Shown piece after piece: positions 14,121 to 24,175 of a stretch of DNA of 64,000 nt (positions within the stretch are counted from its first letter, which is position 1; every line of letters starts with the position of its first letter). Source of the stretch: Synechococcus sp. Cruz-7E5 (GTDB lineage: Bacteria; Cyanobacteriota; Cyanobacteriia; PCC-6307; Cyanobiaceae). Position numbers and translations under genes: made by a program. Where the stretch lies: the NCBI RefSeq assembly GCF_024345995.1, contig NZ_JAGQCE010000001.1, forward strand, positions 62,001 through 126,000. Direction: 5' to 3'. Below the pieces are notes generated by a model that saw only the letters and a list, made by a program, of their open reading frames with translations, did not search any database and was not told the origin of the DNA.

Positions 14121-14864
14121 TCAGGTGCTGAGCAACGCTTGCTGTTGCTTCACCAGTTCAAAGAATTCCTGTTTGAGACTGGGGTCGTGGCGGAAATCAC
14201 CCCGTACCACTGAATTGACCATGCTGGTCTGAGGTTCTTTGACCCCACGCCACTTCATGCAGTAGTGCTGGGCTTTGACCAGGATTGCCAAACCCTGGGG
14301 CTTGCACAGACGTTCGATTTCATCCGCGAGGATCATCACAGCTTCCTCCTGGATGTGTGGACGGGAAAAGACCCAATCCGCCACCCTGGTGAACTTGGAA
14401 AGGCCGATGACCCTATCGCCAGGCTTGATCCCGATCCAGCAGTTGCCCAGGATCGGCACCAGATGGTGGGAGCAGGCCGAGCGGACACTGATCGGCCCAA
14501 CAGTATAGATCTCGTCAAGATGTTTGACGTTGGGAAAGCTGGCGATCTTCGGTTGTTTGTGGTAACGACCCTTGAAGACCTCGTGGAGGTACATCCTGGC
14601 GACGCGCTCGGCAGTTTCCTCAGTGTTGTGATCGTTGTCGATGTCGATAACGAGGCTACGCAGCATCTCCCTGACCTTTCCGGCCACCTCGATCTCGAGC
14701 TGGTCGAGTTCGCCCTCGAGCAGATGATCAGAAATGTTGTCGTTGGCGAAGTAGGGGACGCCAGCCTGGTTCAGGCGCTCGCGAATGCGCGCGCTGATAG
14801 GTCCTGGTGCCACGTCGGGGGTGATCGAGTTGGAGCGAGTGGTGGAGGGGATGGTGGATGTCAT
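14121..14864 (-). CDS. folE: GTP cyclohydrolase I
   Basis: FolE opens the guanine ring of GTP to make dihydroneopterin triphosphate for folate and pterins (queuosine through QueD also starts from this product). The zinc and active-site motifs are intact: SACSHHLVPILGNCWIGI, the LSKFTR segment, and the C-terminal AQHYCMKWRGV with the zinc cysteine. A 25-residue Ser/Thr/Pro-rich N-terminus precedes the core. The gene follows the SDR by 7 bp and is probably co-transcribed with it. Confidence 0.96.
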   Translation of the reverse strand: MTSTIPSTTRSNSITPDVAPGPISARIRERLNQAGVPYFANDNISDHLLEGELDQLEIEVAGKVREMLRSLVIDIDNDHNTEETAERVARMYLHEVFKGRYHKQPKIASFPNVKHLDEIYTVGPISVRSACSHHLVPILGNCWIGIKPGDRVIGLSKFTRVADWVFSRPHIQEEAVMILADEIERLCKPQGLAILVKAQHYCMKWRGVKEPQTSMVNSVVRGDFRHDPSLKQEFFELVKQQQALLST

Positions 14865-14871
14865 GAAAGAC

Positions 14872-15582
14872 TCAGAAAGCGCCGGAGGCGGGCATGAGGG
14901 TCAGGTCCTCCACCACCTGGGACGGAGGCTGCTGGGCAAGGAACAGCAAGGCTTCCGCGGCTTGATCGACATCAAGCATGGCACGGCGATCGAAGGAGCT
15001 GTGGACGGTTTTCGTCACCCAAAGAGGGGTGTCAACCGCGCCGAGAGTGAGGGTGGACACGCGAATGCCATGGCTGCGCTCCTCGGCGGCGAGGCAGCGA
15101 CTGAAAGATTCCAACGCCGCTTTGGTAGTGCAATAGGCCCCCCATTCGGGGAACGCATTCCTGGCAGCATGGCTGCTCACGTTGATGATCAGGCTGGATT
15201 CTTGCTGACGTAATCCAGGCAGGACCGCCTGACAGACCTGGAAGACACTGGTGAGGTTGAGTTGAAGCAACCATTGCCATGCGCCCAGGTCCATCGTGGC
15301 CAGTTCACCGGTGTATGCGGCTCCGGCATTGTTGATCACCACCGTGGGCAGCAGTCCGCGGCCCAGCAGATCACCCAGGTGGACTGGAAGATTCTCGGAA
15401 TCGGTGAGATCCGCCGACACCCATTCCACTCGTCGGCCGATGGCCCGTAGCGGGGCTGCGACGCTTTCGAGATCACCGCCGGAGCGTGCCAGGAGCAGAA
15501 GATCCCAGCCAGCAGCCGCGAAGCGGCTGGCAGCTGCAGCTCCGATGCCCCTGGAGGCACCGGTGATCAATACGGAAGCCAA
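14872..15582 (-). CDS. Short-chain dehydrogenase/reductase
   Basis: A classical 236-residue SDR. TGASRGIG binds the nucleotide near residue 7, NNAGAAY is the structural motif, and the catalytic Ser, Tyr and Lys lie in NVSSHAARN and YCTTKAALE. The substrate is unknown. It sits between accA (24 bp upstream) and folE (7 bp downstream), all on one strand. The location beside fatty-acid and alkane genes suggests a fatty-acid or carbonyl substrate, but this is weak inference. Confidence 0.9.
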   Translation of the reverse strand: MASVLITGASRGIGAAAASRFAAAGWDLLLLARSGGDLESVAAPLRAIGRRVEWVSADLTDSENLPVHLGDLLGRGLLPTVVINNAGAAYTGELATMDLGAWQWLLQLNLTSVFQVCQAVLPGLRQQESSLIINVSSHAARNAFPEWGAYCTTKAALESFSRCLAAEERSHGIRVSTLTLGAVDTPLWVTKTVHSSFDRRAMLDVDQAAEALLFLAQQPPSQVVEDLTLMPASGAF

Positions 15583-15606
15583 GCTGGTCGTGTGTCGAAT
15601 CGAACC

Positions 15607-16596
15607 TTAAGGGGTTGCGCCGGATTCCGTGGCCTCTGGATCCAGGATCCGGCCCATGCGCCGGAACTTGGCATAACGCTGCTCCAGCAGGTCGGCTTCG
15701 CTGAGCTGACCCAGCTCGTGCAGGCCCTGCACCAGGGCAACACGCAGGGTCTCGGCAGCCTGGAGCGGTGCCCAGTGGTTACCACCGGAGGGTTCGCTCA
15801 GCACTGTGTCGACAACCCCCAACTGCAGCAGATCGTCAGCGGTGATGCGCAGGGCGGCGGCGGCGGCCGGGGCCTGGGCCGCATCCCGCCAGAGGATCGA
15901 GGCGCAGGCTTCAGGACTGGCCACGGTGTAGACGCTGTGCTCAAACATCAGCAGACGGTCGGCCACACCAATGCCAAGGGCGCCGCCGGAGCCACCTTCA
16001 CCGATCACTGTGGCGATCACCGGAACCCGGAGGCGGAACATCTCGCGCAGATTCACAGCGATCGCCTCGCCCTGCCCCTGCTCTTCGGCGAGCACGCCGG
16101 CATAGGCGCCAGGGGTGTCAATGAAGCAGAGGATCGGCAAGCGGAAGCGATCGGCATGCTCCATCAGGCGCAGAGCCTTGCGGTAACCACCCGGGGAGGC
16201 CATGCCGAAGTTTCTGGCCACATTTTCCTTGGTGTCGCGGCCTTTCTGGTGGCCGATCAGGACCACCCCCTGCTCACCGATGCGGCCGATGCCGCCCACC
16301 AGGGCCTGGTCATCGGAGCCTCGGCGATCTCCGTGCAGCTCAAACCATTCATCGGTGATCACCTGGATGTAATCCAGGGTGCTCGGCCTCTGGGGGTGGC
16401 GAGCCACCTGGATCTTCTGAGCGGGTGTGAGGGACTGAAAGATCTCCACCCGGCGGCGGGCCGCCAGGGTTTCCAGCTGCAGCAGTTGCTGACTGACATC
16501 CACTTCCGAATCCCTGGCAAGCTGGCGGATCTGATCAATCTGATCCTCCAGTTCCACCAATGGTTTTTCGAAGTCGAGCAATGGGCGTCGGGCCAT
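15607..16596 (-). CDS. accA: Acetyl-CoA carboxylase carboxyltransferase subunit alpha
   Basis: AccA (329 aa) forms with AccD the carboxyltransferase that makes malonyl-CoA, the first step of fatty-acid synthesis. The N-terminus [20 protein letters not shown] is characteristic, and the catalytic core has [33 protein letters not shown] and [14 protein letters not shown]. It lies 78 bp downstream of aar, in the same direction, in the order ado-aar-accA known from many cyanobacteria. Confidence 0.96.
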   Translation of the reverse strand: MARRPLLDFEKPLVELEDQIDQIRQLARDSEVDVSQQLLQLETLAARRRVEIFQSLTPAQKIQVARHPQRPSTLDYIQVITDEWFELHGDRRGSDDQALVGGIGRIGEQGVVLIGHQKGRDTKENVARNFGMASPGGYRKALRLMEHADRFRLPILCFIDTPGAYAGVLAEEQGQGEAIAVNLREMFRLRVPVIATVIGEGGSGGALGIGVADRLLMFEHSVYTVASPEACASILWRDAAQAPAAAAALRITADDLLQLGVVDTVLSEPSGGNHWAPLQAAETLRVALVQGLHELGQLSEADLLEQRYAKFRRMGRILDPEATESGATP

Positions 16597-16674
16597 GGCG
16601 TGGGAAGGGGAATGGCTCTGGTGGAATCAGTGCTGGCTTATGGGGAGCATCGCCAGCTGATGTGTGATGACCGT

Positions 16675-17721
16675 TCAGACAGCCGCGAGCTGTGGGAGCT
16701 GAACCTGATTCAGGCCGATCGAACGGAAACCATGACGAAGGGACGCTGCCCCGATCAGCTCCATGTTCGCCAGGGTGATGTTGTTGCGGCCCCAGCTGAA
16801 ATTAGTGTGAATACCCTCGAACTCCAGCAGCATGGCTTCTGCGAAACAGGCAAATAGCTGACGCCTGGGGTTTTCCATCTCCGCCATCTCCATCATCTGC
16901 CAGCCGATGTCCTGCCAGAACTCAACGATGCCCCCCTTGATGACGTGCACGTTGGCTCCAGCCACCTTGCTGTCGAGATTCTTGGGATAGCCGCCATCGA
17001 TCATCAGGCAGGGTGACTTGAGGCTGGCCGGATCGATGCTCAGGCTCTGCGGCAGGCTGGCCACCCAAACCACCACATCCGCTTCTGGCAGGGCCTCTTC
17101 AAGGCTGAGGATGCGGCCGCCGCCAAGTTCGGTCTGCAGATCAAGCAAAGGCTGGGGTTGGCGTGCCACCAGCAGCAGCTCACCGACACCCGTTTTCTGA
17201 CTGAGCCAGCGGCAAACGGCACTGCCAATGTCGCCTGTAGCCCCTACCACGACCACCTTGGCGAGGCTCAGGTCGATGCCTAGAGCCGGTGCGTTCGTTT
17301 CCACCTGCTGGGCAATAACCCAGGCGGTATGGGTGTTGCCGGTGGTGAAGCGCTCCCACTCCAGAGCGGTGCTTCGGATCTGCTGGTTCTTGAGCAGGTT
17401 GAAGTTCTCGAAGATGATCGAGGTGAATCCACCCAGGGCAGTGATGTCAATCCCACTCTTCTGGGCCAGTTCCATCGCGCTGAGCACTTTGCGCCGGGCT
17501 GTCTTGAACCGGCTGAGCATCTCAGGCACGAACACCGAATCGATGTAGGCACCCTCGATGGTTTTGCCAGTGAGGCTGGTAACGCTGAAAGTCTCCACAA
17601 GCTGAGGTGGAGCAACACACCACAGGTCGAGGTCACCGTCGGCGTATTCGGGAAATCCCAACTCCAGGGCCTTGCTCCGAGCCTGCTCAAGGCTGGTTGA
17701 GTGGCCGATCAGACCGAACAT
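16675..17721 (-). CDS. aar: Long-chain acyl-ACP reductase (AAR)
   Basis: AAR reduces fatty acyl-ACP to the aldehyde with NADPH, the first step of cyanobacterial alkane synthesis. From the start [16 protein letters not shown] it is 348 aa. The nucleotide-binding motif is [14 protein letters not shown], and the catalytic cysteine lies in [17 protein letters not shown], which closely matches the characterised enzyme. The upstream extension to 17769 lacks family support. It is followed by accA and preceded by ado with a 90-bp gap. Confidence 0.95.
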   Translation of the reverse strand: MFGLIGHSTSLEQARSKALELGFPEYADGDLDLWCVAPPQLVETFSVTSLTGKTIEGAYIDSVFVPEMLSRFKTARRKVLSAMELAQKSGIDITALGGFTSIIFENFNLLKNQQIRSTALEWERFTTGNTHTAWVIAQQVETNAPALGIDLSLAKVVVVGATGDIGSAVCRWLSQKTGVGELLLVARQPQPLLDLQTELGGGRILSLEEALPEADVVVWVASLPQSLSIDPASLKSPCLMIDGGYPKNLDSKVAGANVHVIKGGIVEFWQDIGWQMMEMAEMENPRRQLFACFAEAMLLEFEGIHTNFSWGRNNITLANMELIGAASLRHGFRSIGLNQVQLPQLAAV

Positions 17722-17811
17722 GCAGCTGTTGAGGGGGGCGGATGGATGCGGCTGTGGCCGACAACACATCCTGCCATGGCTGAAGTGGCTGGAAGAGCTC
17801 CTCGAGAGGCT

Positions 17812-18573
17812 TCAGCCCAGCAGCGCGGCGGTGGCCATGCGGGCGATCTCCCTTGTGGTGAAGCCGATATCGGTGAGAGCTTCCTGGTAAGAGGTCATGA
17901 AGTCGGCCATCAGATCCTCCTGGTCCATCTGCAGCACCGCGGCGTCGCCGGCCACCTGCTCCAGCATCTTGCGCACCAGTGGCAGGTTGACCCTGTTGGC
18001 CTGCTCGAGTTCTTCCCGGGAGGACTCGAGGTTGGCCTTCAGCCATTCCTGACCGTAGTTGAGATGAGTGTATTCGTCCTTGACCACACCTTCGGTGATC
18101 TTGCGGGCGAAGGGATCTGCAACGGGGATGTAGATGTGGTAGGCCGAGATGGCAAACGCTTCGATCAGGATTGCCTGGATCAGAAGACAGGTGACCACCT
18201 TGCCTTCGGCCAGGGCCGCCTGGAAGTTGCCATGCAGGGGTGAGAAGAACTCCTTGGCGAAGTCCATATCGGCAATGACCGACAGATTATTCGCGCAGGC
18301 CGTGAATCCCTTCTTGTGCTTGAGCTCCATGCGGGCCAGCCGCCCGAGCTCTTCAGCATGGTCGGGGATCAGGCTGCCGAGCGAAATGTAATTGTCGTGG
18401 GCTTCCTGCTCACCTTCGATCACAATTGCGTTGATTCGGCTGTAAGCGTCCTTGTAGATGCTGCTGCTGAAATCAGGCAATCCGAGAGCCTGCTCAGCGC
18501 TGGCGCAGAGAGCCGTGGCGGCGGCGGCTGTGGTGGGAGCGGTTGCAGCGATGGTGCTCTCGAGGCTGGACAT
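17812..18573 (-). CDS. ado: Aldehyde deformylating oxygenase (ADO)
   Basis: ADO converts fatty aldehydes to alkanes and formate using a ferritin-like di-iron site. Metal-binding segments are visible: [32 protein letters not shown] and [12 protein letters not shown]. From the ATG at 18573 ([10 protein letters not shown]) it is 253 aa with a short Ala-rich N-terminus. The upstream in-frame extension overlaps the creatininase gene and is rejected. With aar it forms the complete two-enzyme pathway to alkanes. Confidence 0.95.
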   Translation of the reverse strand: MSSLESTIAATAPTTAAAATALCASAEQALGLPDFSSSIYKDAYSRINAIVIEGEQEAHDNYISLGSLIPDHAEELGRLARMELKHKKGFTACANNLSVIADMDFAKEFFSPLHGNFQAALAEGKVVTCLLIQAILIEAFAISAYHIYIPVADPFARKITEGVVKDEYTHLNYGQEWLKANLESSREELEQANRVNLPLVRKMLEQVAGDAAVLQMDQEDLMADFMTSYQEALTDIGFTTREIARMATAALLG

Positions 18574-18631
18574 GGCGTCGCCGGCAAGGGGATCAGTGTC
18601 AGCGACTGTAACCAGGCCTGACGGAATCGGT

Positions 18632-19426
18632 TCAAGGGTGCGGTGGCCAGTCACTGGTGAGCAGATCCTTGAGCAGCGTGACCCAGCCCTCCACAAGGGC
18701 TCTGTACAGCGCTTCGCCCAAGGCTGCATCAGCGCCACGGGCATCTCCCACTACCCCGCTGGCAGAGAGATCGGCGGTCAGCCAAGCGGTGGGTACAGCG
18801 CCCTCAAGGCTCCAGCCCGCTGGCGGGGCCGGATCGGGTTGACCCTCCCGGGGCCGTTCATGCCCCACCAGTTCCGGGGCCAGATGCAGCATCAGGCTTG
18901 TTTCGGCCAGGGCTGCATGCAATCCCTCGCTGCGTTCCGGCTCGGGCAGCAGTGCCGCCACCCCTGGCGGACCGCTCCAGAGGAAGCAAGGCATCACCGC
19001 CAGGCGGGGATGGGCAGCCCGCAGCTGCCGCGCCGCCACCTGCAACAGGGCGATCTGGCCGCCATGTGCGTTGAAGAGCACGAGGCGCTGAAACCCCGCC
19101 CGGGCCAGGTCGCCCCCGACGGCCATCACCACCTGGAGCATCACCTCCGCTGGCAGGCTGAGAGTGCCGGGGAAGGCTCCATGTTCGGGGGAAAAGCCCA
19201 GCTGGAACAGAGGCAGCCGCCAGATCGGCAGCTCAGCCGGCAATTTTTCGAGGACGGCCTGCAGCACCCGTTCGGCAAAGATCGCGTCGGTGCCCAGAGG
19301 CAGGTGCGGGCCGTGCTGCTCCACAGCTCCGAACGGCCAGATCACGGTGCTGCCCTGGCGGGCGGCCGCCTCCTGGGCCGCCATCCAACTGAGACCTTCC
19401 AGGGCGTGCTTGGCAGGTGCTCCCAT
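18632..19426 (-). CDS. Creatininase family protein
   Basis: A 264-residue metalloamidohydrolase-fold protein. Creatininase-family metal motifs are present: [18 protein letters not shown] near residue 30, [15 protein letters not shown], and VLFNAHGGQ. Members hydrolyse cyclic amides or act on pterin, riboflavin or FAPy intermediates, so the true substrate is not determined. The start at 19426 ([11 protein letters not shown]) is selected because upstream sequence overlaps the divergent S1 gene. It lies 58 bp upstream of ado on the same strand. Confidence 0.88.
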   Translation of the reverse strand: MGAPAKHALEGLSWMAAQEAAARQGSTVIWPFGAVEQHGPHLPLGTDAIFAERVLQAVLEKLPAELPIWRLPLFQLGFSPEHGAFPGTLSLPAEVMLQVVMAVGGDLARAGFQRLVLFNAHGGQIALLQVAARQLRAAHPRLAVMPCFLWSGPPGVAALLPEPERSEGLHAALAETSLMLHLAPELVGHERPREGQPDPAPPAGWSLEGAVPTAWLTADLSASGVVGDARGADAALGEALYRALVEGWVTLLKDLLTSDWPPHP

Positions 19427-19478
19427 CCTCTCCACGGGTCGATCCTTACAGTGTGGTGCTGTCAGATCACCCTGGGCC

Positions 19479-20771
19479 ATGGCTGGATCGCAGCGTCCCG
19501 TTCCTCCCGCAGGCCCCCGCGTCAAGCCGGCGCCTTCCTCCCAGGTGGAGCCGCCGTTGCGCAAGCCTCCCCAGCTGATGTACCTCAGCCGCAAGGATGA
19601 GGAGGAGGACAAGACACCGCCGGCATCCAGCGAAGAGCAGGCTGGAGTGAAAGCGCCGCAGGGTGCCCCGTCTGCGGCCGCACCCCGGCCGGCTTCAGCT
19701 CCCCAGGTCGGAGCAGAGCGCGCCAGCGATGACGACCGCTTCGAGACTGCGAGCCTTGAAGGAATGACCATGGCCGACCTGATGGGGGCGGCTGATGGGC
19801 CTTCACGTCAGGCCCGGTCCAACCGCTCTGCCGGAGGTGCCCCCTCAGGCACCACCACCTCCCGGCCGACCCGCACCGTTGATGATTTCGACTTCGATGA
19901 GGACGCCTTTCTCGCTGCACTCGACGAGAACGAGCCGGTAGGCGCTACTGGTGATGTGGTCACCGGCACGGTGATCAGCGCTGAAAGCGACGGCGTTTAC
20001 ATCGACATCGGTGGCAAAGCACCGGGCTTCATGCCCAAGGCCGAAGCCGGCCTTGGGGTGATCGGCAATCTCAAGGAACGCTTTCCAAAGGGTCAGCCTG
20101 TGGAGGTGCTGGTCACCCGCGAGCAGAACGCCGATGGCATGGTCACGATCAGCGCCCGGGCCCTGGCCCTGCGCCAGAGCTGGGAGAAGTTGAAGCAACT
20201 GGAGGCCGCCGGCAAGGTGGTGCAGGTGAAGGTGACCGGCTTCAACCGAGGCGGCGTCACCTGCGACCTGGAGGGACTGAGGGGGTTCATTCCCCGCTCC
20301 CAGCTCCAGAACGGCGAGAACCACGAGCAGCTGGTCGGCACCTCTTTTGCCGTGGCCTTCCTGGAGGTGAATGCCGACACCCGCAAGTTGGTGCTCTCGG
20401 AGAAGCGGGCTGCCAGTGCCTCATTGCTGGCGGAGCTGGAAGTGGGTCAACTGGTGGACGGTCAGGTGGTGTCGGTCAAGCCGTATGGCATCTTCGTGGA
20501 TCTCGGTGGGGTCAGTGGTCTGCTGCACCAGTCGTCCATCACTGGCGTTCATCTGCGCGACATCCGGGAGGTCTTCAGCCAGGGGGAGCGGCTCAAGGCA
20601 CTGGTCACCCAGATCGATCCGTCCCGGGGCCGGATCGCCCTCAACACTGCCTTGCTCGAGACCCAACCCGGCGAGCTGCTCACGGCCAAGGAAACAGTAA
20701 TGGCCGAGGCTGAGGACCGGGCCAACCGGGCGCGGCTGTTGATGCGTCAACAGGAGCAGGAGGCGGGATGA
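19479..20771 (+). CDS. S1 RNA-binding domain protein (ribosomal protein S1 homologue)
   Basis: A 430-residue protein with an unusual 130-residue low-complexity N-terminal region rich in Pro, Ala, Ser and Glu, an acidic patch (VDDFDFDEDAFLAALDE, near residue 133), and three S1 repeats. The first begins at GDVVTGTVISAESDGVYIDI, the second at GKVVQVKVTGFNRGGVTCDL, and the third at GQLVDGQVVSVKPYGIFVDL. It resembles the shorter cyanobacterial S1 paralogues involved in mRNA binding. The start codon at 19479 gives MAGSQRPVPP. It overlaps the Tab2 gene by 4 bp. Confidence 0.9.
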   Translation: MAGSQRPVPPAGPRVKPAPSSQVEPPLRKPPQLMYLSRKDEEEDKTPPASSEEQAGVKAPQGAPSAAAPRPASAPQVGAERASDDDRFETASLEGMTMADLMGAADGPSRQARSNRSAGGAPSGTTTSRPTRTVDDFDFDEDAFLAALDENEPVGATGDVVTGTVISAESDGVYIDIGGKAPGFMPKAEAGLGVIGNLKERFPKGQPVEVLVTREQNADGMVTISARALALRQSWEKLKQLEAAGKVVQVKVTGFNRGGVTCDLEGLRGFIPRSQLQNGENHEQLVGTSFAVAFLEVNADTRKLVLSEKRAASASLLAELEVGQLVDGQVVSVKPYGIFVDLGGVSGLLHQSSITGVHLRDIREVFSQGERLKALVTQIDPSRGRIALNTALLETQPGELLTAKETVMAEAEDRANRARLLMRQQEQEAG

Positions 20772-21667
20772 GTCAGGCCGCCCCTGCAGTGCCCGATGTC
20801 CAGCACACCCCCGACTGGGAAGTGGATTTCTTCTCCCGTCCGGTGCTTGATCCTGGCGGTAAGAAGCGCTGGGATCTGCTGATCACGGCCACCCCTGCCA
20901 GTGAGGGCAACCAGCCCCGCTTTCGCTGGGTGAAGAACTGTCCGGCCAATACGGTCAACTCGGTGTGGCTCCAGGGCGCGCTCAACGAGGCGCTGGCGGC
21001 GGCAGCTGAGCAGGGACTGGGGACCCCGCGGCGGCTGCGCTGCTGGCGGGCCACGATGCGCACCATGGTGCAGCGGGCCGCCGAGTCGATTGGCCTTGAG
21101 GTCATTCCAAGTCGGCGCTGTTACGCCCTGTCCGAATGGCTCAGTGAACGGGAACGGGACGTTTATCCCGCCGAGGAGGGGTACATGGCAGGCCCCCTGG
21201 CACCGCCGCCCCAGCCGATGCGTTCGCCCCCCCTGCCCCTGCCGGAGGCGGCCAGGGGGGATTCGTGGGCCTGGGCTTCCCTGCCCCTCGGTGCCCTGCG
21301 CGAAGCCTCCGAGTGGGAGATCGGCTTCGGAGGGTTGTTTCCCATACCCGCCGATCTTCCCGATGAACTGGTGGTCCCGGGCCTGCGCCTGTTCAGCCGC
21401 AGCCGCTCCCTGGCCATCGCCGGCTGGTTCGCAGGCCTTGAGCCTGCCCGTTTAGAGATGGAAGCAAACAACCTGGTGCTCGAAGCGGGCCTGGAAGACC
21501 GCTGGAGGCTGGCAGTCCTGGCTGAGCAGGAGGCGAAGGAGGTGGTCGAAGCTTTCACAGCGGCTCGCGAGGCCGCAGCTGGCCTGCAGTTCATCGCCGT
21601 GCAGAGCGATGTGGACTCAGGGCGTTTCGATGGTTTCTGGCTCCTGCGCGACATGCCCGACTTCTGA
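20768..21667 (+). CDS. Tab2/Atab2 family RNA-binding protein
   Basis: A 299-residue protein of the Tab2/Atab2 family (DUF1092), whose algal and plant members bind photosystem mRNAs and promote psaB and related translation. Recognisable blocks are WEVDFFSRPVLD, KRWDLLI, WLQGALNEAL, RRLRCWRATMRTMV, and PSRRCYALSEWL. It starts in the stop codon of the S1 gene (ATGA overlap), so the two are translationally coupled. The shared transcript suggests a joint role in translation of photosynthesis messages, which is inference. Confidence 0.9.
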   Translation: MSQAAPAVPDVQHTPDWEVDFFSRPVLDPGGKKRWDLLITATPASEGNQPRFRWVKNCPANTVNSVWLQGALNEALAAAAEQGLGTPRRLRCWRATMRTMVQRAAESIGLEVIPSRRCYALSEWLSERERDVYPAEEGYMAGPLAPPPQPMRSPPLPLPEAARGDSWAWASLPLGALREASEWEIGFGGLFPIPADLPDELVVPGLRLFSRSRSLAIAGWFAGLEPARLEMEANNLVLEAGLEDRWRLAVLAEQEAKEVVEAFTAAREAAAGLQFIAVQSDVDSGRFDGFWLLRDMPDF

Positions 21668-21679
21668 GACCCAACTCCC

Positions 21680-22492
21680 GTGGCTGAAGCCGTCGACCCC
21701 CCTTTCGATCGCCCCGATCGGGGCTTCAACGCTCTGGACGGCTGGACCTGGGTGGGCACCTATGGCGGCTACTTTCTCCAGTGCGACCTGCTGCAGGAGT
21801 TCGAGCACGGCTTCTTCACACGCCAGTGGAGCGGGCGCGGCCCCCAGGAGCTGGCGGCCGCCATCAGTGCCGGTGTTTCGGTTCACCGCACCCGCCAGAT
21901 CCACAGTTCCCGGGTGCTGGCCGCCAGCCAAGCGGCCGCTGAACCCTGGCCGGAAGGCGATGGGCTGGTCAGCGATGGTGGTGGCCAGTCGCTCTGGGCC
22001 TGCGGCGCCGACTGCACCCCCGTGCTGATTGCCGATCGGGCCAGGGGCTCGGTGGCGGCCTGTCATGCCGGCTGGCGCGGGGTGGCCACCGGCATCCTGC
22101 CAGCAGCGATCGAAACCCTGGAGCGCTCGGGCAGCCAGCGCAGCGATCTGCTGGTGGCCCTGGGGCCTGCCGTGAGTGGTGAGGCCTACCAGGTGGAGTT
22201 GGATGTGGCCATGCAGGTGGGCAGCGCCTGCTGCGCCCCTGGTGAGGATCCCGCAGAGGTCCTGGTGGAAGCCGGGGCCCTCAAGCCCGATCCTGCGCCC
22301 GGCTCCCCTGGTGATCGCTACCGTCTCGACATCCGCCTGGCCGCCAGGGCCCAGTTGCTCAACGCCGGACTTGGCCCTGAGCAGCTGCGGCTCTGCCCCC
22401 TGTGCACGGTGGCGGAGCCGCAGCTGTTTCACTCCTGGCGCCGCGATCAGGTCAAAGCTGTGCAGTGGAGCGGCATCGTCGCCCAGGCCTGA
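21680..22492 (+). CDS. pgeF: Peptidoglycan editing factor PgeF (laccase-like, YfiH family)
   Basis: A 270-residue multicopper-oxidase-like fold protein of the YfiH/PgeF family. Conserved features are the Cys-His zinc motif in CGADCTPVLIAD, ACHAGWRGVATGI, and LGPAVSGEAYQVE. Members remove wrongly incorporated amino acids from peptidoglycan precursors or act on purine nucleosides. The family histidine usually in VHG-x-x-V is present as RQIHSSRVL. The start is GTG at 21680, 12 bp after the Tab2 stop, likely the same operon. Confidence 0.88.
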   Translation: MAEAVDPPFDRPDRGFNALDGWTWVGTYGGYFLQCDLLQEFEHGFFTRQWSGRGPQELAAAISAGVSVHRTRQIHSSRVLAASQAAAEPWPEGDGLVSDGGGQSLWACGADCTPVLIADRARGSVAACHAGWRGVATGILPAAIETLERSGSQRSDLLVALGPAVSGEAYQVELDVAMQVGSACCAPGEDPAEVLVEAGALKPDPAPGSPGDRYRLDIRLAARAQLLNAGLGPEQLRLCPLCTVAEPQLFHSWRRDQVKAVQWSGIVAQA

Positions 22493-22510
22493 AGCTCGCC
22501 TCGATTCGAG

Positions 22511-24175
22511 TCATGTCTGGTTTGAGCCCTGCACACCCAGCAGGCTGCAGGCCACCGCCTCCGCCACCCGAATGCCATCGATGCCGGCGGAGAGGATGCC
22601 ACCGGCATAACCGGCACCTTCCCCGGCTGGGTAGAGGCCGCGGGTGTTCAGGCTCTGCAGATCAGGCCCCCTCGGGATCCGCACCGGCGAGGAGGTCCGC
22701 GTTTCGACCCCGGTCAGCAGTGCTTCGGCCATGGCGTAGCCGGGAATGCTGCGCTCGAAGGCTGGGATTGCCTCCCGCAGAGCAACGACGGCGAACTCCG
22801 GCAGGCAGGCGCTCAGATCAGCGGGGGTGGTGCCCGGGGCGTAGGAGGGCTGGATCGAGCCCGGCGGGCGGCTGACCCCACGGCCTGCCAGAAAATCGTC
22901 GAGCCGCTGGACGGGTGCCCGATAGCTGCTGCCGCCGAGGGCAAAAGCCTTCGCTTCCCAGTGACGCTGGAAGGCCACTCCGGCCAGGGGGTCGGCTGGT
23001 CCCTCGCCGTAGGGGAGCAGATCTTCCAGCTCCAGTCCGACCACGATGCCGCTGTTGGCATTGCGCTCGTTGCGGGAGTGTTGGCTCATGCCGTTGGTGA
23101 CCAGGTGGCCCGGCTCAGACGCGGCTGCCACCACCAGCCCGCCGGGGCACATGCAGAAGCTGTAAACGCTGCGGCCATCGCCGAGATGATGGACGAGCTT
23201 GTACTCGGCTGCGCCCAGTCGCGGGTGGCCCGCGCAGGGCCCCCAACGGGCCGCATTGATCAGCGCCTGGGGATGCTCGAGGCGCACGCCGATCGAGAAG
23301 GGCTTGGGCTCCAGTCGCACCCCGCCTCTGTGCAGGCTGGCAAAGGTGTCGCGGGCGCTGTGGCCCACCGCCAATACCACATGACGGGCCGCGTGACAGG
23401 AGCCATCGGCGAGCACAACGCCACAGACCCGTTGTCCGCCTGGGACCGCTTCGGTCTCGAGGCACACCACCTCGCTCTGGAAGCGGATTTCCCCTCCAAG
23501 GGCCTCGATGCGGCTGCGCAGTCCGCGTACCACCGTGGCCAGCTTGAAGGTGCCGATGTGGGGGTGGTGCAGCGTGAGAATCTCGGGATTGGCACCGCAG
23601 GCCACAAGCTCCAGCAGCACTTTTCGCCCCAGGTGACGGGGGTCGCGCACCTGGCTGTAGAGCTTGCCGTCAGAGAAGGTGCCGGCTCCACCCTCGCCGA
23701 ATTGCACATTTGAATCAGGGTCGAAGGGCCGCTGGCCCCGCCAGAAGCCGAAGGTGTCGGCCGTGCGTTCCTTGATCGACTTGCCCCGCTCCAGCAGCAG
23801 GGGCCGCAGCCCCATCTGGGCAAGCACAAGCGCGGCGAAATAGCCACAGGGTCCTGCCCCGATCACGATCGGGCGCTCGGGCCGCTCTGAGGCCCCTGGC
23901 TCCAGGCGAGCCGGGAACCGGTAGGTGGTGTCGGGGGCCGGGCGCAGATGGGGGTCCTTCCGCCAGCGCTGCAGCAGGGCCTTGGGATCGGCCACTTCTA
24001 GATCGAGGCTGTAGCTGAAGCGGATGGCGTCCTTGTTGCGGGCATCAACGCTGCGCCTGACCAGCTTCAAAGCCCGAAGGCTCTGGGCTGGGAGCCCAAG
24101 CCGCTTCAGCACTGCCTGGCGCAGGTCGTCGTCGGTGTGATCAAGGGGAAGCTTGAGTTCGCTCAGCCGCAGCAC
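22511..24175 (-). CDS. FAD-dependent oxidoreductase (COG2509 family)
   Basis: A 554-residue flavoprotein. The first 90 residues form a small alpha/beta domain typical of this family, then the Rossmann motif PIVIGAGPCGYFAALVLAQM starts near residue 101. QFGEGGAGTFSDGKLYSQ, VLAVGHSARDTF and the C-terminal GLYPAGEGAGYAGGILSAG are family hallmarks. The physiological substrate is unknown. It lies tail to tail with pgeF. Confidence 0.9.
   Translation of the reverse strand: MLRLSELKLPLDHTDDDLRQAVLKRLGLPAQSLRALKLVRRSVDARNKDAIRFSYSLDLEVADPKALLQRWRKDPHLRPAPDTTYRFPARLEPGASERPERPIVIGAGPCGYFAALVLAQMGLRPLLLERGKSIKERTADTFGFWRGQRPFDPDSNVQFGEGGAGTFSDGKLYSQVRDPRHLGRKVLLELVACGANPEILTLHHPHIGTFKLATVVRGLRSRIEALGGEIRFQSEVVCLETEAVPGGQRVCGVVLADGSCHAARHVVLAVGHSARDTFASLHRGGVRLEPKPFSIGVRLEHPQALINAARWGPCAGHPRLGAAEYKLVHHLGDGRSVYSFCMCPGGLVVAAASEPGHLVTNGMSQHSRNERNANSGIVVGLELEDLLPYGEGPADPLAGVAFQRHWEAKAFALGGSSYRAPVQRLDDFLAGRGVSRPPGSIQPSYAPGTTPADLSACLPEFAVVALREAIPAFERSIPGYAMAEALLTGVETRTSSPVRIPRGPDLQSLNTRGLYPAGEGAGYAGGILSAGIDGIRVAEAVACSLLGVQGSNQT

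Noticed and set aside
15592-16857. 421-codon plus-strand frame over accA
   Set aside because: Exact antisense of accA, with shadow-frame composition and no family features.
17701-19600. Plus-strand frames over ado and the creatininase gene (180 and 380 codons)
   Set aside because: Opposite strand to genes with strong motifs; no protein signature.
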